Part shown: positions 20,836 to 31,165 of the stretch, one piece after another
How the letters are laid out: every line of letters begins with the position of its first letter
Position numbering within the stretch: the first letter of the stretch is position 1
Program-made: the position numbers and the translations under genes
The notes under the pieces: generated by a model
Told to the model about the DNA's origin: nothing
What the model saw: the letters and a program-made list of their open reading frames with translations, nothing else
Database searches by the model: none
Assembly: GCA_949935795.1 (NCBI GenBank)
Contig: CATLFX010000006.1
Span: forward strand, 1 to 64,000
Source of the DNA: an uncultured Oscillospiraceae bacterium
GTDB taxonomy: Bacteria; Bacillota; Clostridia; Oscillospirales; Oscillospiraceae
Length of the DNA stretch: 64,000 nucleotides
Reading direction: 5' to 3'

Positions 20836-21111
20836 ATGAGGCGGTGCGGCGGAAATTCTTCTCAGGCGCAGGGCAGCAATCTGGTGGCCGTCGCCGCGGC
20901 CCTGTCCATTTTCATCGCCCAGGGCAAAACGCCGGACGAACTGGCCATATTGGCCTCCCTCTTCGACCTGATGCGCAGCAATATCGCGCTGATGGCGGTG
21001 AACACGGCCAGCGACGACATACAGCCCAACCTGAGCAACACCGGCTCCGCTGCCGACCGGGCCGGGTTCTTCGACTCCCTCATCGGCCCCTCGTCCGATC
21101 TCTTTGGATGA
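20836..21111 (+). CDS. Small DUF6774-like protein
   Basis: [45 protein letters not shown]-like purine tract upstream. Confidence 0.6.
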   Translation: MRRCGGNSSQAQGSNLVAVAAALSIFIAQGKTPDELAILASLFDLMRSNIALMAVNTASDDIQPNLSNTGSAADRAGFFDSLIGPSSDLFG

Positions 21112-21853
21112 GCAGCTTCACCGCCTCGATCCCCACCCGGATGGCGGACTCGGTGTCCTCGTCCCGTGCCTGGTCCAGCCCGGCGGCGTTGCGCTCCTGG
21201 TTCCAGATCACGTGGAACGCCGACCCGCACCGTACGCCCCGGGCGGCGGCCACGGTGAACAGCGCCGCGCTCTCCATCTCGGAGGCCAGCACGCCCAGGC
21301 GCTTCCAGGCCTCCCACTTGCTCTCCAGCTCGTAGGACACCGGCATACGCCCCGGCGAGTGCTGGCCGTAGAAGGAGTCCTTGCACTGCACCACCCCGGC
21401 GTGCCAGCGGCGGCCCGACGCTTTGGCCGCGTCCACCAGGGCGGCGAGCACCTCATAGTCCGCCACCGCCGGGAACTCCAGGGGGGCATATTCCCGGCTG
21501 GTACCCTCCATCCGCACCGCCCCGGTGGCAATGACGATGTCGCCGCTGGACACATCCAGCTTAATGCCTCCGCAGGTGCCCACCCGGACGAAGGTGTCCG
21601 CCCCCAGGTTGGCCAGCTCCTCCATGGCGATGGCGGCGGAGGGCCCGCCGATGCCGGTGGAGGTGACGGTCACCCTCTCCCCCAGCAGGGTCCCGGTATA
21701 AGTGACATACTCCCGGTTGGTGGTCACATGGACGGGGTTGTCAAAATAGCGGGCGATCTTCTCGCTCCGGCCCGGGTCGCCGGGGAGCAGACAGTACCGC
21801 CCCACCTCGCCCTCTTTGCAGTTGATGTGAAACTGCCGTTCAGACGCGATCAT
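21080..21853 (-). CDS. Uridine phosphorylase / PNP-UDP family nucleosidase
   Basis: [60 protein letters not shown]. Confidence 0.92.
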   Translation of the reverse strand: MIASERQFHINCKEGEVGRYCLLPGDPGRSEKIARYFDNPVHVTTNREYVTYTGTLLGERVTVTSTGIGGPSAAIAMEELANLGADTFVRVGTCGGIKLDVSSGDIVIATGAVRMEGTSREYAPLEFPAVADYEVLAALVDAAKASGRRWHAGVVQCKDSFYGQHSPGRMPVSYELESKWEAWKRLGVLASEMESAALFTVAAARGVRCGSAFHVIWNQERNAAGLDQARDEDTESAIRVGIEAVKLLIQRDRTRGR

Positions 21854-21987
21854 GGCCGCACCTCTTTCCTCATTTTTGATAATTACATTATACCGCCTGC
21901 TCCGGGAAAAAGCAAGGCACATCGCCGGGGCAGTGAAGCGCTCATCCGGCGCGGCTGTAAAATTTTCCGTGGAAACGCCGATTCTGA

Positions 21988-22016
21988 TTGACAGGACCAC
22001 TCCGGCATATTACAAT
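21988..22016 (+). promoter_or_regulatory. Promoter for M60/SLH operon
   Basis: TTGACA, 17-bp spacer, TACAAT. Confidence 0.7.
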
Positions 22017-22068
22017 AAAGTCCCACATAATTATTTGATTTACATAACGTGGAAGCGATCAGTAAGGA

Positions 22069-25000
22069 GTGGCAAATATGAAAACAGCGAAGCGATTGAT
22101 TTCCGGGATGCTCAGCCTGTTGATGGTGTGCTCCCTCTGCCTGACGGGCCTGCCCGTCTCCGCCAGAGCGGACGACGCCCCGGCCCTCACCGGCTCCATC
22201 GGGCTCATCCTCCGGTTCGACCTGCCCCAGACGCCGGAAAACGCCGCCGGACGGGATATCCGGCTCCAGGTCACCAGCGGCGGGAAGGACATCACCGTTC
22301 CCCTCCCTGACGGAACGGCGGACGTTCCCGTTGAGGTGGACAACATCAGCGGCGCCCCGCTGACCAACGAGAACGTATTGGGCTATTATAAGGTAGCGCT
22401 CACCGGCCTGCCCGCCGGACAGACCTATCAGGTGGCTCTCACCGGGACGGGCTATAAGACCTTCCAAACCTCCGTCAAGCTGGAGGGCTTCTCAAAGCTC
22501 CTCATCGCGGGCACCGGGGGCGGCACCTTCTCCCTGGGCGATGTAAACGGCGACGGCAAAATCGACAAGGCTGACCTGACCGCCATGGACGGCAAGCTGG
22601 GCGGGGACGACCTCGCCTATGACCTCAACGGAGACGGCAAGGTGGACGCCGTCGATCTGGCCTACATCAGCCACAACATCGGCTTCACCGGCCAGGTCCA
22701 GGCGCTGGACACCGCCGCCATCGTCTCTCCCACACTGGACACCAATGCCGTCACCATTGAGGGCAGCACGGCCAGCCTGTTTCAGGACGAGGGCGAGGTG
22801 AAGCTGACCCCAAAAACGGCGGACGCAAAAAAGATCTCCCTGCCCATTGACCTTGGCGCGAACGCTGTGGAGATGAGCCAGATCCAGATCACCTGCCCCG
22901 ACGCCTCCGGCGCTGTCCAGAAGGGAACGGCCCTGGTGGAGCTGGAGGATAAAACCACTCTTACCGTGCCCTTTGGCGCCACCCTCCCCGAGGGAGTCCA
23001 CGCCATCGGCAGGACCGTGGGAGAGCGGGTGATTACCATCGACCTGGGCAAGCGGGTGCCGGTGAAGAAGGTCACCATCACCGTCACCGCCACCCAGGGC
23101 AACGCTGGGTTTGCCGTGGTGCGCCAAATCGAGTTTTTAAAGGACATCGTGCCGGAAAATCCCAAAAACGACCAGCCCCGGATTGTGTCCGCCGTGCCGG
23201 GGGACAAGCAGGTGGCCTTGGAGTGGACCGCCGTGCGCAACATCACCGGCTATGTCATCCACTACGGCACCAGCGGCAAGCTGGACCGGCAGATGCCCGC
23301 CAGCTCCACCCAGGCCACGGTCACGGGGCTGGAGAACCTGAAATCCTACCAGTTCCAGGTCACCCCCGTCAACGACGAATGGAGCGGTATGCCCTCGGCG
23401 GCGGTGTCCGCCACACCCCAGCCCTCCAAGGTTCCCGGCGCGCCCTCCAATATTTCCGTGACCCCCGCCGACCAGTCCCTGCGGCTGAGCTGGGGCAAAA
23501 CCGAGGACGCCGCCTATTACCAGGTGTTCTACCGCGAGAAGGGGCAGAATGACTTTGCCCAGTACGGAGGCAATCTCTCCGGCACCTCCGCTTTCCTCAC
23601 CGAGCTCACCAACGGCACTGCCTATGAGGTGGCCGTGAAGGCGGGCAACGGCAAGGGCACAGGCCCCTACTCCGCCATTGCCTCCGGCACCCCCAAGAAG
23701 GAGTCGCTGGACATGCCCGACCTGCCCCAGCAGGACCGCATTGACAACAGCCACGTAATCGAGGTCACGATGACCAATCCCAACAATGTAAACCGAAGCC
23801 TCTGCCCCGGCTTTGCCCCCAAGCAGGTGGTGGACGGCGACGCGGCCACCTACTGGGTCGCCCGGTCCTTCTGGGAGAGCATGGAGTTTACCTACACCTT
23901 TGATGAGCCTCAGGACATGAACTACGCCATCTGGGTCCCCTATCTCCAGGGCGACTATAAGTACATGATGGCCCGCTACTCGGTGACGGCCAAGGACGAG
24001 GAGGGCAATGTGATCTCCTCCGGCACCTATCCGGCTCCCGCGATGACAGACAAAAACTACTCGGTGCTCACCTTCCCCATGGTCAAGGGAGTGAAGCAGC
24101 TGTCCATCAGCCTGGCCCAGGTGGAGGGGCGCAGGTCGGTCAATATCGCCGAGATGGCCTTCTACAAAAGCGACACTCTGGCGGAGGATATCGCCGCCCT
24201 CTTCACCGACGGCTCCTTCACCGCCCTCAAGAGCGGCGTGACCCCGGAGCAGGTCAGCGGCCTGTCCGACCGGCTGGAGGCCAGGGCCGACTTCTACCTG
24301 GACCTGGAGCGCATGCGCGACGAGGTGAAGCTGGCCCAGGCGCTGCTGGACGGCGGCGCCTCCGCCCTGGGCCTGGTCAAAAACGACTTCCAGCGCCGGG
24401 ACGGCAGTCTGGACAGCCAGTTTGGCCAGAGCGCCAGCAATCTCCAGCCTCTGGGGGTGACCGCCAAGGCGGGGGCCGCAGTGGCCGTCTACGCCCAGCT
24501 GCCCGGCGACAAACCGGTATACCTGATCCCCACCCAGTACTACGGCGAGTCCGGCATCTGGCGGGGCGCGGCCATTGAACTGGTGAACGGCCGCAACTAC
24601 ATCACCGTGCCCCAGATCGGCTCCCTGACCGATGAGCGGGGCGGCCCGCTGTACCTCACCTACGCCGGAGAAAATCCCCAGGGCATCAAGCTCCAGGTTC
24701 GGGGAGACAGCGGCGCCTTCACCGTGCCCGTGCTGGAGCTGTCCAACTGGTACAAGATGGATGAGGCCGCCCGCAAAGCCGCCGTCCGGACCTATGTGAC
24801 CCAGCTGGAGTCCTATGTGAGCGCCTTGAATTCCCCCAATTTGCAGCTTGACATCCGCAACGTCACCGAGATCTCCACCCCCAGCGTGCTGCTGTCCATC
24901 CCCGCCTCCCAGGCGCTGTCCGGGCTGAAGGGGCCCGGCGCGTCGGCGGATCAGATGGCCGACGCCATGTATCAGAACGTGCTGGCCTGGGAGGACGAGC

Positions 25001-26898
25001 TCTTCGTGGCCAACAAGGTCCAGGGCACCATCGGCTCCGATATGAAGACAGCCGATTACCGCTATCCCATGACCACCCGCCAGAACATCCGCTACATGCG
25101 CATGTTCGCCGGGGCCTTCATGTACGCCGCCGGAAACCATGTGGGCGTGGGCTTCGGCTCCACCTCCGGGCTGGTGTGCGGCAAACCTGTGTCCGCCACC
25201 GGCCAGGGCAAGGCCAACGGCCTGTTCGGCTGGGGCATCGCCCATGAGATCGGCCACAACATGGACAAGCTGGGCAAGGCGGAGATCACCAACAATATCT
25301 ACTCCCTGGCAATTCAGGCCTACGACGGCGGCTCCATGGCCCTGCCCACCCGGCTGACCAACAGCAATATCTGGGATAAAGTCTATGAAAAGACCGCCGC
25401 TGGGCGGCCCGGCTCCGCCGGAAACGTGTTCGTCCAGCTGGGCATGTACTGGCAGCTCCACCTGGCCTACGACAACGGAGACCAGCCGCTGAATTTCTTC
25501 AATCAGTTCTTCAAGGCCTGGAAGGCCGGAGAATTCAAGGACGGCTTCACCTATGACGAACGGGTGGCCCTCATCGCCTCCAAGACGGCCAACAAGAACC
25601 TGACGCAGTTCTTCACCCGCTGGGGCATGACCCTGGGCGGGGAGGCAGAAAAAGCCATGGCGGCTCTGCCCAAAGAGGAGCGCGCCGTCTGGTATCTCAA
25701 CGACGGTTCCTACGCCGCGCGGCTGGCGGGGACCAAAAAGGCCGATATGTCCGTCACCCTGTCCGCCGAGGTCAAGGAAAATAAAGCCACGTTGACCATC
25801 CAGGGCGGAAATGAGTCCATCCTGGGCTATGAAATCCATCGGAACGGCAAGTCCATCGCCTTTACCACCGGGACAACCTACACCGACGATCTGGGCCCCG
25901 CCAACAACCTGACCTACGCCTACAGTGTGGTTCCCGTGGACAAGCTGGGCAACATGGGCGATGAGGCCAAGGCCAACGAGGTGCGCGTCGCCTGGGATAC
26001 CGCCATCGACTCCAGCCGGTACGACGTGGCCCTGGAGAACGGCACGGCCACCTTTACCATGAAGAACGGCGCGGTCCCCGTCACCGGCGTGAAAATCACC
26101 GGGACAGCGCTGGCCGGAACCTACACCGTGGAGATCAAGGCCAGCGCCTCCGACGCCAATTGGACAACCGTCAAAACCGGCGGGCTTTCCGGCAGCGAGA
26201 CGGTGGGCTACTTCACCAAGCCCAAGGCGGACGCCTCCGACACCCGCATTTGGACCTACGACGCGGCGGTGGTGCGGGTCACGGGACTTCCCGAGAAGGC
26301 CCAGGCCGTCCTGCTGAGCGACCCCGGCGACCGGGTGGACTTCTACGGCGAAGGGGCCGTGGCGGGCAGGCTGGCCAACGACTACACCTACACGGACGAG
26401 AAAAACAAGACACAGACCATTAAAAAGGGTACGCTGGTCATCATAGGGACCTATCGCGGCGACCCGGTGTACAATTTCGTGGAGATCAAAGGCCGGTACG
26501 ACACCACCGGCGAAGCCCAGGAGGACGAAGCGGGCGGCGGCGCCACTCAGACAGAGCGGCTGATGAACGGCTATTCCCTGCTCTTCGCCGAGATCCCCGC
26601 AGACGGCGCGGTAAGCGACATCAGCGACGGCTTCTGGCTCTTTGTGCCCGACCTGGAGGCGGAGAAAAAGCTGATGGAACAGAGCGCCCCGCAGTCTGAC
26701 ACGGACGGCCCGGCCCAGGACGATCCGCAGAACAGCGCTCTCCCCCAGGGCCCGATGGAAATCAGCGCGGTACTCCGCCGCACCGACACCCCCAGCAGCG
26801 CGGAAGAAGACCGAAACACCAGCCGGACGCTTTGGGTCAGCTTCCCCGGCTATGACAACCTGCCCCAGATCGATCTGAAGGGCGGGGCCGCCCAATGA
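22069..26898 (+). CDS. Secreted M60-family (enhancin-like, putative mucinase) peptidase with N-terminal dockerin, FN3 and discoidin-like domains (start 22069 or 22078)
   Basis: Signal peptide; dockerin GDVNGDGKIDKADL...DLNGDGKVDAVDLAYI; two FN3 repeats; HEIGHN motif at about 25243-25257. Confidence 0.9.
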   Translation: MANMKTAKRLISGMLSLLMVCSLCLTGLPVSARADDAPALTGSIGLILRFDLPQTPENAAGRDIRLQVTSGGKDITVPLPDGTADVPVEVDNISGAPLTNENVLGYYKVALTGLPAGQTYQVALTGTGYKTFQTSVKLEGFSKLLIAGTGGGTFSLGDVNGDGKIDKADLTAMDGKLGGDDLAYDLNGDGKVDAVDLAYISHNIGFTGQVQALDTAAIVSPTLDTNAVTIEGSTASLFQDEGEVKLTPKTADAKKISLPIDLGANAVEMSQIQITCPDASGAVQKGTALVELEDKTTLTVPFGATLPEGVHAIGRTVGERVITIDLGKRVPVKKVTITVTATQGNAGFAVVRQIEFLKDIVPENPKNDQPRIVSAVPGDKQVALEWTAVRNITGYVIHYGTSGKLDRQMPASSTQATVTGLENLKSYQFQVTPVNDEWSGMPSAAVSATPQPSKVPGAPSNISVTPADQSLRLSWGKTEDAAYYQVFYREKGQNDFAQYGGNLSGTSAFLTELTNGTAYEVAVKAGNGKGTGPYSAIASGTPKKESLDMPDLPQQDRIDNSHVIEVTMTNPNNVNRSLCPGFAPKQVVDGDAATYWVARSFWESMEFTYTFDEPQDMNYAIWVPYLQGDYKYMMARYSVTAKDEEGNVISSGTYPAPAMTDKNYSVLTFPMVKGVKQLSISLAQVEGRRSVNIAEMAFYKSDTLAEDIAALFTDGSFTALKSGVTPEQVSGLSDRLEARADFYLDLERMRDEVKLAQALLDGGASALGLVKNDFQRRDGSLDSQFGQSASNLQPLGVTAKAGAAVAVYAQLPGDKPVYLIPTQYYGESGIWRGAAIELVNGRNYITVPQIGSLTDERGGPLYLTYAGENPQGIKLQVRGDSGAFTVPVLELSNWYKMDEAARKAAVRTYVTQLESYVSALNSPNLQLDIRNVTEISTPSVLLSIPASQALSGLKGPGASADQMADAMYQNVLAWEDELFVANKVQGTIGSDMKTADYRYPMTTRQNIRYMRMFAGAFMYAAGNHVGVGFGSTSGLVCGKPVSATGQGKANGLFGWGIAHEIGHNMDKLGKAEITNNIYSLAIQAYDGGSMALPTRLTNSNIWDKVYEKTAAGRPGSAGNVFVQLGMYWQLHLAYDNGDQPLNFFNQFFKAWKAGEFKDGFTYDERVALIASKTANKNLTQFFTRWGMTLGGEAEKAMAALPKEERAVWYLNDGSYAARLAGTKKADMSVTLSAEVKENKATLTIQGGNESILGYEIHRNGKSIAFTTGTTYTDDLGPANNLTYAYSVVPVDKLGNMGDEAKANEVRVAWDTAIDSSRYDVALENGTATFTMKNGAVPVTGVKITGTALAGTYTVEIKASASDANWTTVKTGGLSGSETVGYFTKPKADASDTRIWTYDAAVVRVTGLPEKAQAVLLSDPGDRVDFYGEGAVAGRLANDYTYTDEKNKTQTIKKGTLVIIGTYRGDPVYNFVEIKGRYDTTGEAQEDEAGGGATQTERLMNGYSLLFAEIPADGAVSDISDGFWLFVPDLEAEKKLMEQSAPQSDTDGPAQDDPQNSALPQGPMEISAVLRRTDTPSSAEEDRNTSRTLWVSFPGYDNLPQIDLKGGAAQ

Positions 26899-26912
26899 GG
26901 AGGTTTACATCC

Positions 26913-28250
26913 ATGAAACGCATTCTTTCCCTGCTCCTGACCGCGGCTCTGGCCGCCGCCCTGCTGGCGTGCCCGGCGGCGGCCGCCGGTTCCGCCCCCT
27001 GGGTCCAGGTAAACGGCCAGTCGGTCAGCCTCCAGGGACTGCCTGAGCAGTACCACGCCGTCCAGATCACCTTTGAACTGAACCAGGCGGCAGACTCCAG
27101 CTCGTTCCGCTTTGACGCCTCCCTGTCCGGCGAAAATATCCACACCACGTACACCGTAAATGGAGACAGCCTGACCCTCTACGTGTCCTCCGGGAGCATA
27201 CTGAACCGGGGCGGCTCCCTCACGCTGGGCTCCCTGTCCGGCCAGGGCCTCGCCTTGGAGCGCGCCTCCGGCCTGAAGCTGACCACCGTGGGCTCCAACC
27301 CCTCCCAGACAAAAACCACCGTCCATGACACCGTGAATAAGACCACCGGCTCTGCCCCGGGCTCCGGCGGGAGCGGCGGGTATGATCCGGGCTCCAGCGG
27401 AGGCGGCGGATACTATCCCGGCTCCGGCGGAAGCGGCGGCGCGGCCCGCTATTCGGTGGGCGCAGCCTCCGTCACTGGCGGCACACTTCAATTCAGCTCC
27501 ACCCGCGCCGCCCAGGGAGAGACGGTCACCGTCACCGCCACCCCCAACTCCGGCTGCCTCTTCCGCTCCCTGTCCGTCACCGACGGCACGGGCCGGGAAA
27601 TCACTATCACCGACCTGGGCGGCGGCAAATGGGCCTTCACCATGCCCGCCTCCGCCGTCACCGTCACCGCCAGCTTCACCCCCGCCCAGTCCGACTCCCT
27701 GCCCTTTGCCGACGTGGGGCCCGGCGACTGGTTCCGAGACGCCGCGGCCTACGTCTACAGCCGCCAGCTGATGAACGGCACCGCCCCCGACGCATTCTCC
27801 CCCTATGAGACCACCACCAGGGCCATGATCGTCACCATCCTGTACCGCTACGAGGGCTCTCCGACGGCGGGAAGCTCCAGCTTCCAGGACGTTCCGGCGG
27901 GGCAGTACTACACCAACGCCGTGGCCTGGGCCGCCCAGCACGGGGTGGTCAACGGCTACAGCGCCGCCCAGTTCGGCCCCAATGACACCATCACGCGGGA
28001 ACAGATGGCGGCCATTCTCTACCGCTACGCCCAGTACAAGGGGATGGACGTCAGCGGCCGGGCGGACCTGTCCCGCTACTCCGACGGAAACCGGGTGAGC
28101 TCTTACGCCAGGGACGCCATGGCCTGGGCCAACCATCAGGCCTTCATCAACGGGGTGGACAGCTATACCCTCCAGCCCGGCGGCTTCGCCAACCGGGCCC
28201 AGGTGGCCACCATCCTCATGCGGTTCTGCCAGTACGCGGAGAACCCGTGA
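26913..28250 (+). CDS. Secreted S-layer homology (SLH) domain protein
   Basis: Signal peptide, Gly/Ser-rich linker, three SLH-type repeats (FADVGPGDWFRDAAAYVYSRQLMNGT; FQDVPAGQYYTNAVAWAAQHGVVNGY; YSDGNRVSSYARDAMAWANHQAFINGV); RBS AGGAGG overlaps upstream stop. Confidence 0.93.
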   Translation: MKRILSLLLTAALAAALLACPAAAAGSAPWVQVNGQSVSLQGLPEQYHAVQITFELNQAADSSSFRFDASLSGENIHTTYTVNGDSLTLYVSSGSILNRGGSLTLGSLSGQGLALERASGLKLTTVGSNPSQTKTTVHDTVNKTTGSAPGSGGSGGYDPGSSGGGGYYPGSGGSGGAARYSVGAASVTGGTLQFSSTRAAQGETVTVTATPNSGCLFRSLSVTDGTGREITITDLGGGKWAFTMPASAVTVTASFTPAQSDSLPFADVGPGDWFRDAAAYVYSRQLMNGTAPDAFSPYETTTRAMIVTILYRYEGSPTAGSSSFQDVPAGQYYTNAVAWAAQHGVVNGYSAAQFGPNDTITREQMAAILYRYAQYKGMDVSGRADLSRYSDGNRVSSYARDAMAWANHQAFINGVDSYTLQPGGFANRAQVATILMRFCQYAENP

Positions 28251-28292
28251 CCTGCCTTGACCGCTGCCGCACCGCCTGCTAAAAGACAAGCG

Positions 28293-28325
28293 AAACGCCT
28301 CCGCTTCCGGCGGAGGCGTTTTATT
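28293..28325 (+). terminator. Terminator after SLH gene
   Basis: AAACGCCTCCGCTTCCGGCGGAGGCGTTTTATTTT. Confidence 0.85.
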
Positions 28326-28892
28326 TTATTCCCCGTCAATGGCCGTCCCGTCCAGCAATGGAGATCTCGACTGCTCAAAAGAATATTTGTCCCGTATCAG
28401 GGGGCCCTTGTATTCGTACAGCTCATAGATACATTTGGTCCATGACATTTTTCCCTGCACCACTTTACGGCCCTGATAGGTCCCCACCTGTTCGCTGCTG
28501 ATCGAAGCCCCCATAAGAATCACGAGGCCGCTCAAAAGTATAACGCTGGTTAAACTAAAAGCACACAGGCCCGTGATCACGGCCTTCATGACCCCGCCCA
28601 GCCCGGACAGCCAGCGCCTGGCGTAAACGATCATCAAGATCCCGGTGACCAGCCCCATCAGCCACAGGACCCCGAATATGGTCCACTGGATCCAGGCACG
28701 CCAAGACAATTTGCACTGGTCCAGTCCCCAAGTGACGCCGAGCAGCACCACTGCCAGCCCAGGCGTTCCAAAAAACAGGGGAAACAACCCCCGCCGCTGC
28801 CGGGGCTCCAGTTCGCCCAGGGTGCTAAGGCCGGTCAACGCCAGTGTCAGCAGCGGCCCCCACAAAAGCAAAAACGACATAACCTTCTCCAT
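28326..28892 (-). CDS. Hypothetical multi-pass membrane protein
   Basis: Several hydrophobic segments; ORF between terminator and neighbouring genes. Confidence 0.6.
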   Translation of the reverse strand: MEKVMSFLLLWGPLLTLALTGLSTLGELEPRQRRGLFPLFFGTPGLAVVLLGVTWGLDQCKLSWRAWIQWTIFGVLWLMGLVTGILMIVYARRWLSGLGGVMKAVITGLCAFSLTSVILLSGLVILMGASISSEQVGTYQGRKVVQGKMSWTKCIYELYEYKGPLIRDKYSFEQSRSPLLDGTAIDGE

Positions 28893-28928
28893 TTCCGCTC
28901 AGCGCACAGCCTATAAAGCGATCTATCT

Positions 28929-29336
28929 TTATACCTCACCCGGGTGCGGCAGCTGGGTGCTGGTGATAAAGGTCAGTCCATCCGCCCCGCCCCGGGCGGT
29001 GACATACCAGCGCTCCCCCTCGGGCGGGGCCTTGTCGATGGTGAGGGAGGCCAGCGCCCCCTCCACCACATCGTTCGCAACTTTGTCGTATACATACACC
29101 GTCACCGGGTACTCCCCCGCCTCGAAGCCGAAGGTCTCCCCCCGCTTCAGGGGGCTGCTGTCAGCGTTCCGGGTTCCCCCATTCTGATCCTGGAAGTCCA
29201 CCACTACCTCCACAATCACCGCATCCGACTGGTTGACGAACACCAGGTCGTAGTCGATCACATCGCCGGCACTGCCGCAGCCGGACAGGGCGGCAAGGCA
29301 CAGCGCCGCCAAAAACAGGCAAAGCATTTTCTTCAT
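28929..29336 (-). CDS. Hypothetical lipoprotein
   Basis: Lipobox LAALSGCGSAG. Confidence 0.7.
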   Translation of the reverse strand: MKKMLCLFLAALCLAALSGCGSAGDVIDYDLVFVNQSDAVIVEVVVDFQDQNGGTRNADSSPLKRGETFGFEAGEYPVTVYVYDKVANDVVEGALASLTIDKAPPEGERWYVTARGGADGLTFITSTQLPHPGEV

Positions 29337-29350
29337 CGTGATAATCCTCC

Positions 29351-29812
29351 TTACGTGTCGAATTCGTAGTAGTACAGCCGCTCATTTTTGCTGTCATACA
29401 CCGCCAAAGTGAAATTCCAGGAATAGAGCTGGTGCAGTTCGCTGTCGTCAAAGGGGTCCTGACTCTGGCTGTGGCGGTCATAGAAGTAATAGAATCCCTC
29501 CTCCACCCCCTCCGCCCCGCCCACCAGCTCCAGCGCCTCGGCCCCATTTCCCGACAGGGGCAGGGGCCTCCAGCCGGGGACGTCCGACAGCTGCCCGGCC
29601 AAGCCGCCGATCTCCACCTCCGCCGTGGTCAGGCCGTCGCCGTGGAAGCCGCCGTGGCTGTCCTCATAGCGCGCCAGCGTCCCGGCGGACAGGTCCAAGC
29701 CCAGCGCCCTGCTCATCTGGCGCAGCTCCCGCCCCTCCCGGAACCCTTCATCCCCGCCGCAGGCCGCGAGCACCGCGAAAAGAATCAACATCAGGGTCAA
29801 AAATCGTTTCAT
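29351..29812 (-). CDS. Hypothetical lipoprotein
   Basis: Lipobox LFAVLAACGGDEG. Confidence 0.65.
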   Translation of the reverse strand: MKRFLTLMLILFAVLAACGGDEGFREGRELRQMSRALGLDLSAGTLARYEDSHGGFHGDGLTTAEVEIGGLAGQLSDVPGWRPLPLSGNGAEALELVGGAEGVEEGFYYFYDRHSQSQDPFDDSELHQLYSWNFTLAVYDSKNERLYYYEFDT

Positions 29813-29893
29813 ACCACGTTTTCCTCTCTAAAATAGGCTGAAAAAGACCGCCCCCATGGCCGGAGGCGGTCATGCGGTCTCATTTTTTGGTTT

Positions 29894-30208
29894 TTAGCCC
29901 TCAGACGTCCGGAGACGGAACGCCAATATGCCGTTGAGCCCCAGGGCCACCGCCAGCAGCGCGCCTGAGCAAAGCCGGAACGCGTTGGCGGTGTCCAGGA
30001 AGGCGGAAACGTCCTCAATATCCGCATAGTGGGCCAGCTCAAACACCACCAGGCACAGGGACGCGGCACAGCAGGCCAGGCTCCCCATCCCCAGCATGGA
30101 GAGCGTTTTCTTCTCTTTTTTCAGGAACAGCCCCGCCAGGGCCAGGCCCCACGCCGCCAGCCCAAGCCCGAGCTCACCGACGCCGTGAAACGCGGTAGAA
30201 ATCAGCAT
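29894..30208 (-). CDS. Small hypothetical membrane protein
   Basis: MLISTAFHGVGELGLGLAAWGLALAGLFLKKEKK..., three hydrophobic segments. Confidence 0.6.
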   Translation of the reverse strand: MLISTAFHGVGELGLGLAAWGLALAGLFLKKEKKTLSMLGMGSLACCAASLCLVVFELAHYADIEDVSAFLDTANAFRLCSGALLAVALGLNGILAFRLRTSEG

Positions 30209-30209
30209 A

Positions 30210-30440
30210 TCAACCCCCTCCTTTCTCATCTTCCGCTTCGGGCACAAACTCCAAAATGTCTCCCGGCTGGCAGTCCAGCGCCTTGCAAATGGCCTCCAGT
30301 GTGGAAAAACGCACCGCTTTGGCCTTGTTGTTTTTCAAAATGGACAGGTTGGCCATGGTCACGTCCACCTTCTGGGACAGCTCCCCCAGGGACATCTTCC
30401 GCTTGGCCATCATCACGTCCAGGTTCACCACAATCGCCAT
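30210..30440 (-). CDS. Cro/CI-type HTH transcriptional regulator (YozG-like)
   Basis: VNLDVMMAKRKMSLGELSQKVDVTMANLSILKNNKAKAVRFSTLEAICKALDCQPGDILEF. Confidence 0.92.
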   Translation of the reverse strand: MAIVVNLDVMMAKRKMSLGELSQKVDVTMANLSILKNNKAKAVRFSTLEAICKALDCQPGDILEFVPEAEDEKGGG

Positions 30441-30450
30441 ACGCCGCCCC

Positions 30451-31041
30451 CTAGATGGTCAGATCGTTTTCCGCCTTGAGCTCCGCCGCCTGCCGGAACA
30501 GGGCGGACATGACCATGAACAACAGCCCGCCCATCAGGAAGATGGGGACGAACAAGGCGTTGTAGGTGAGCAGCGGGGCGATGCTCTGGTAGTAGGCGAA
30601 CCCCCAGATCAGCCGGGCCAGCGCCGCGCCAGAGATCACGAAACAGCACACCGCCGCCCGTTTCAGGCTTTTGGCGTTATCCAATACAAACGGGTCCCCT
30701 TTTAGAATTGTATCCAGCACCCGCTTGCCCTGCCAGAGAATGATGGCGGTACACGTACCGCAGGACAGCAGGAACAGGGTCAGCACCGGCCAATACAGGT
30801 CGTCCGCTGTCAAGGCCAGCATCCAGATAACAGGATTCCAACTGTGAATAGTGAAGCTCAGCCAAAACCCCACGCTCTCCCCGGTTAAAAGCCGCTCCAT
30901 GGTCTGCCCGTCCCACCTGTTCTCCGCCAGCATCCCCGCCAGGGTCGGCACGAAAAGCAGCACAATAATATTACAGACAAACACCACAATCACCATGACC
31001 CGCAGCACCCGGGCCAGCCTCTGCACGGAAGTCTGTTCCAT
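30451..31041 (-). CDS. DUF2975-like membrane protein
   Basis: Four hydrophobic segments; directly upstream of YozG-like HTH, a recurrent pairing. Confidence 0.7.
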   Translation of the reverse strand: MEQTSVQRLARVLRVMVIVVFVCNIIVLLFVPTLAGMLAENRWDGQTMERLLTGESVGFWLSFTIHSWNPVIWMLALTADDLYWPVLTLFLLSCGTCTAIILWQGKRVLDTILKGDPFVLDNAKSLKRAAVCCFVISGAALARLIWGFAYYQSIAPLLTYNALFVPIFLMGGLLFMVMSALFRQAAELKAENDLTI

Positions 31042-31165
31042 TTTCAACCACCTCTTGTCCCACAGTTTACCACCCGTTATATCGTTTGTCAAGCATTTTT
31101 TATTGTTTTTCGATAAATACTTGGCACAGAGAAGCCCCCCGTCATGGGTGGGGGGCTTTGAATGC

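Noticed and set aside
22537-22690. Dockerin taken as proof of a cellulosome
   Set aside because: No scaffoldin with confident cohesins is visible in the window; only a tentative partner domain is proposed.
23137-26895. 1252-aa minus-strand ORF antisense to the M60 gene
   Set aside because: Gly/His/Val-rich composition typical of antisense frames in GC-rich genes; no domain recognised.
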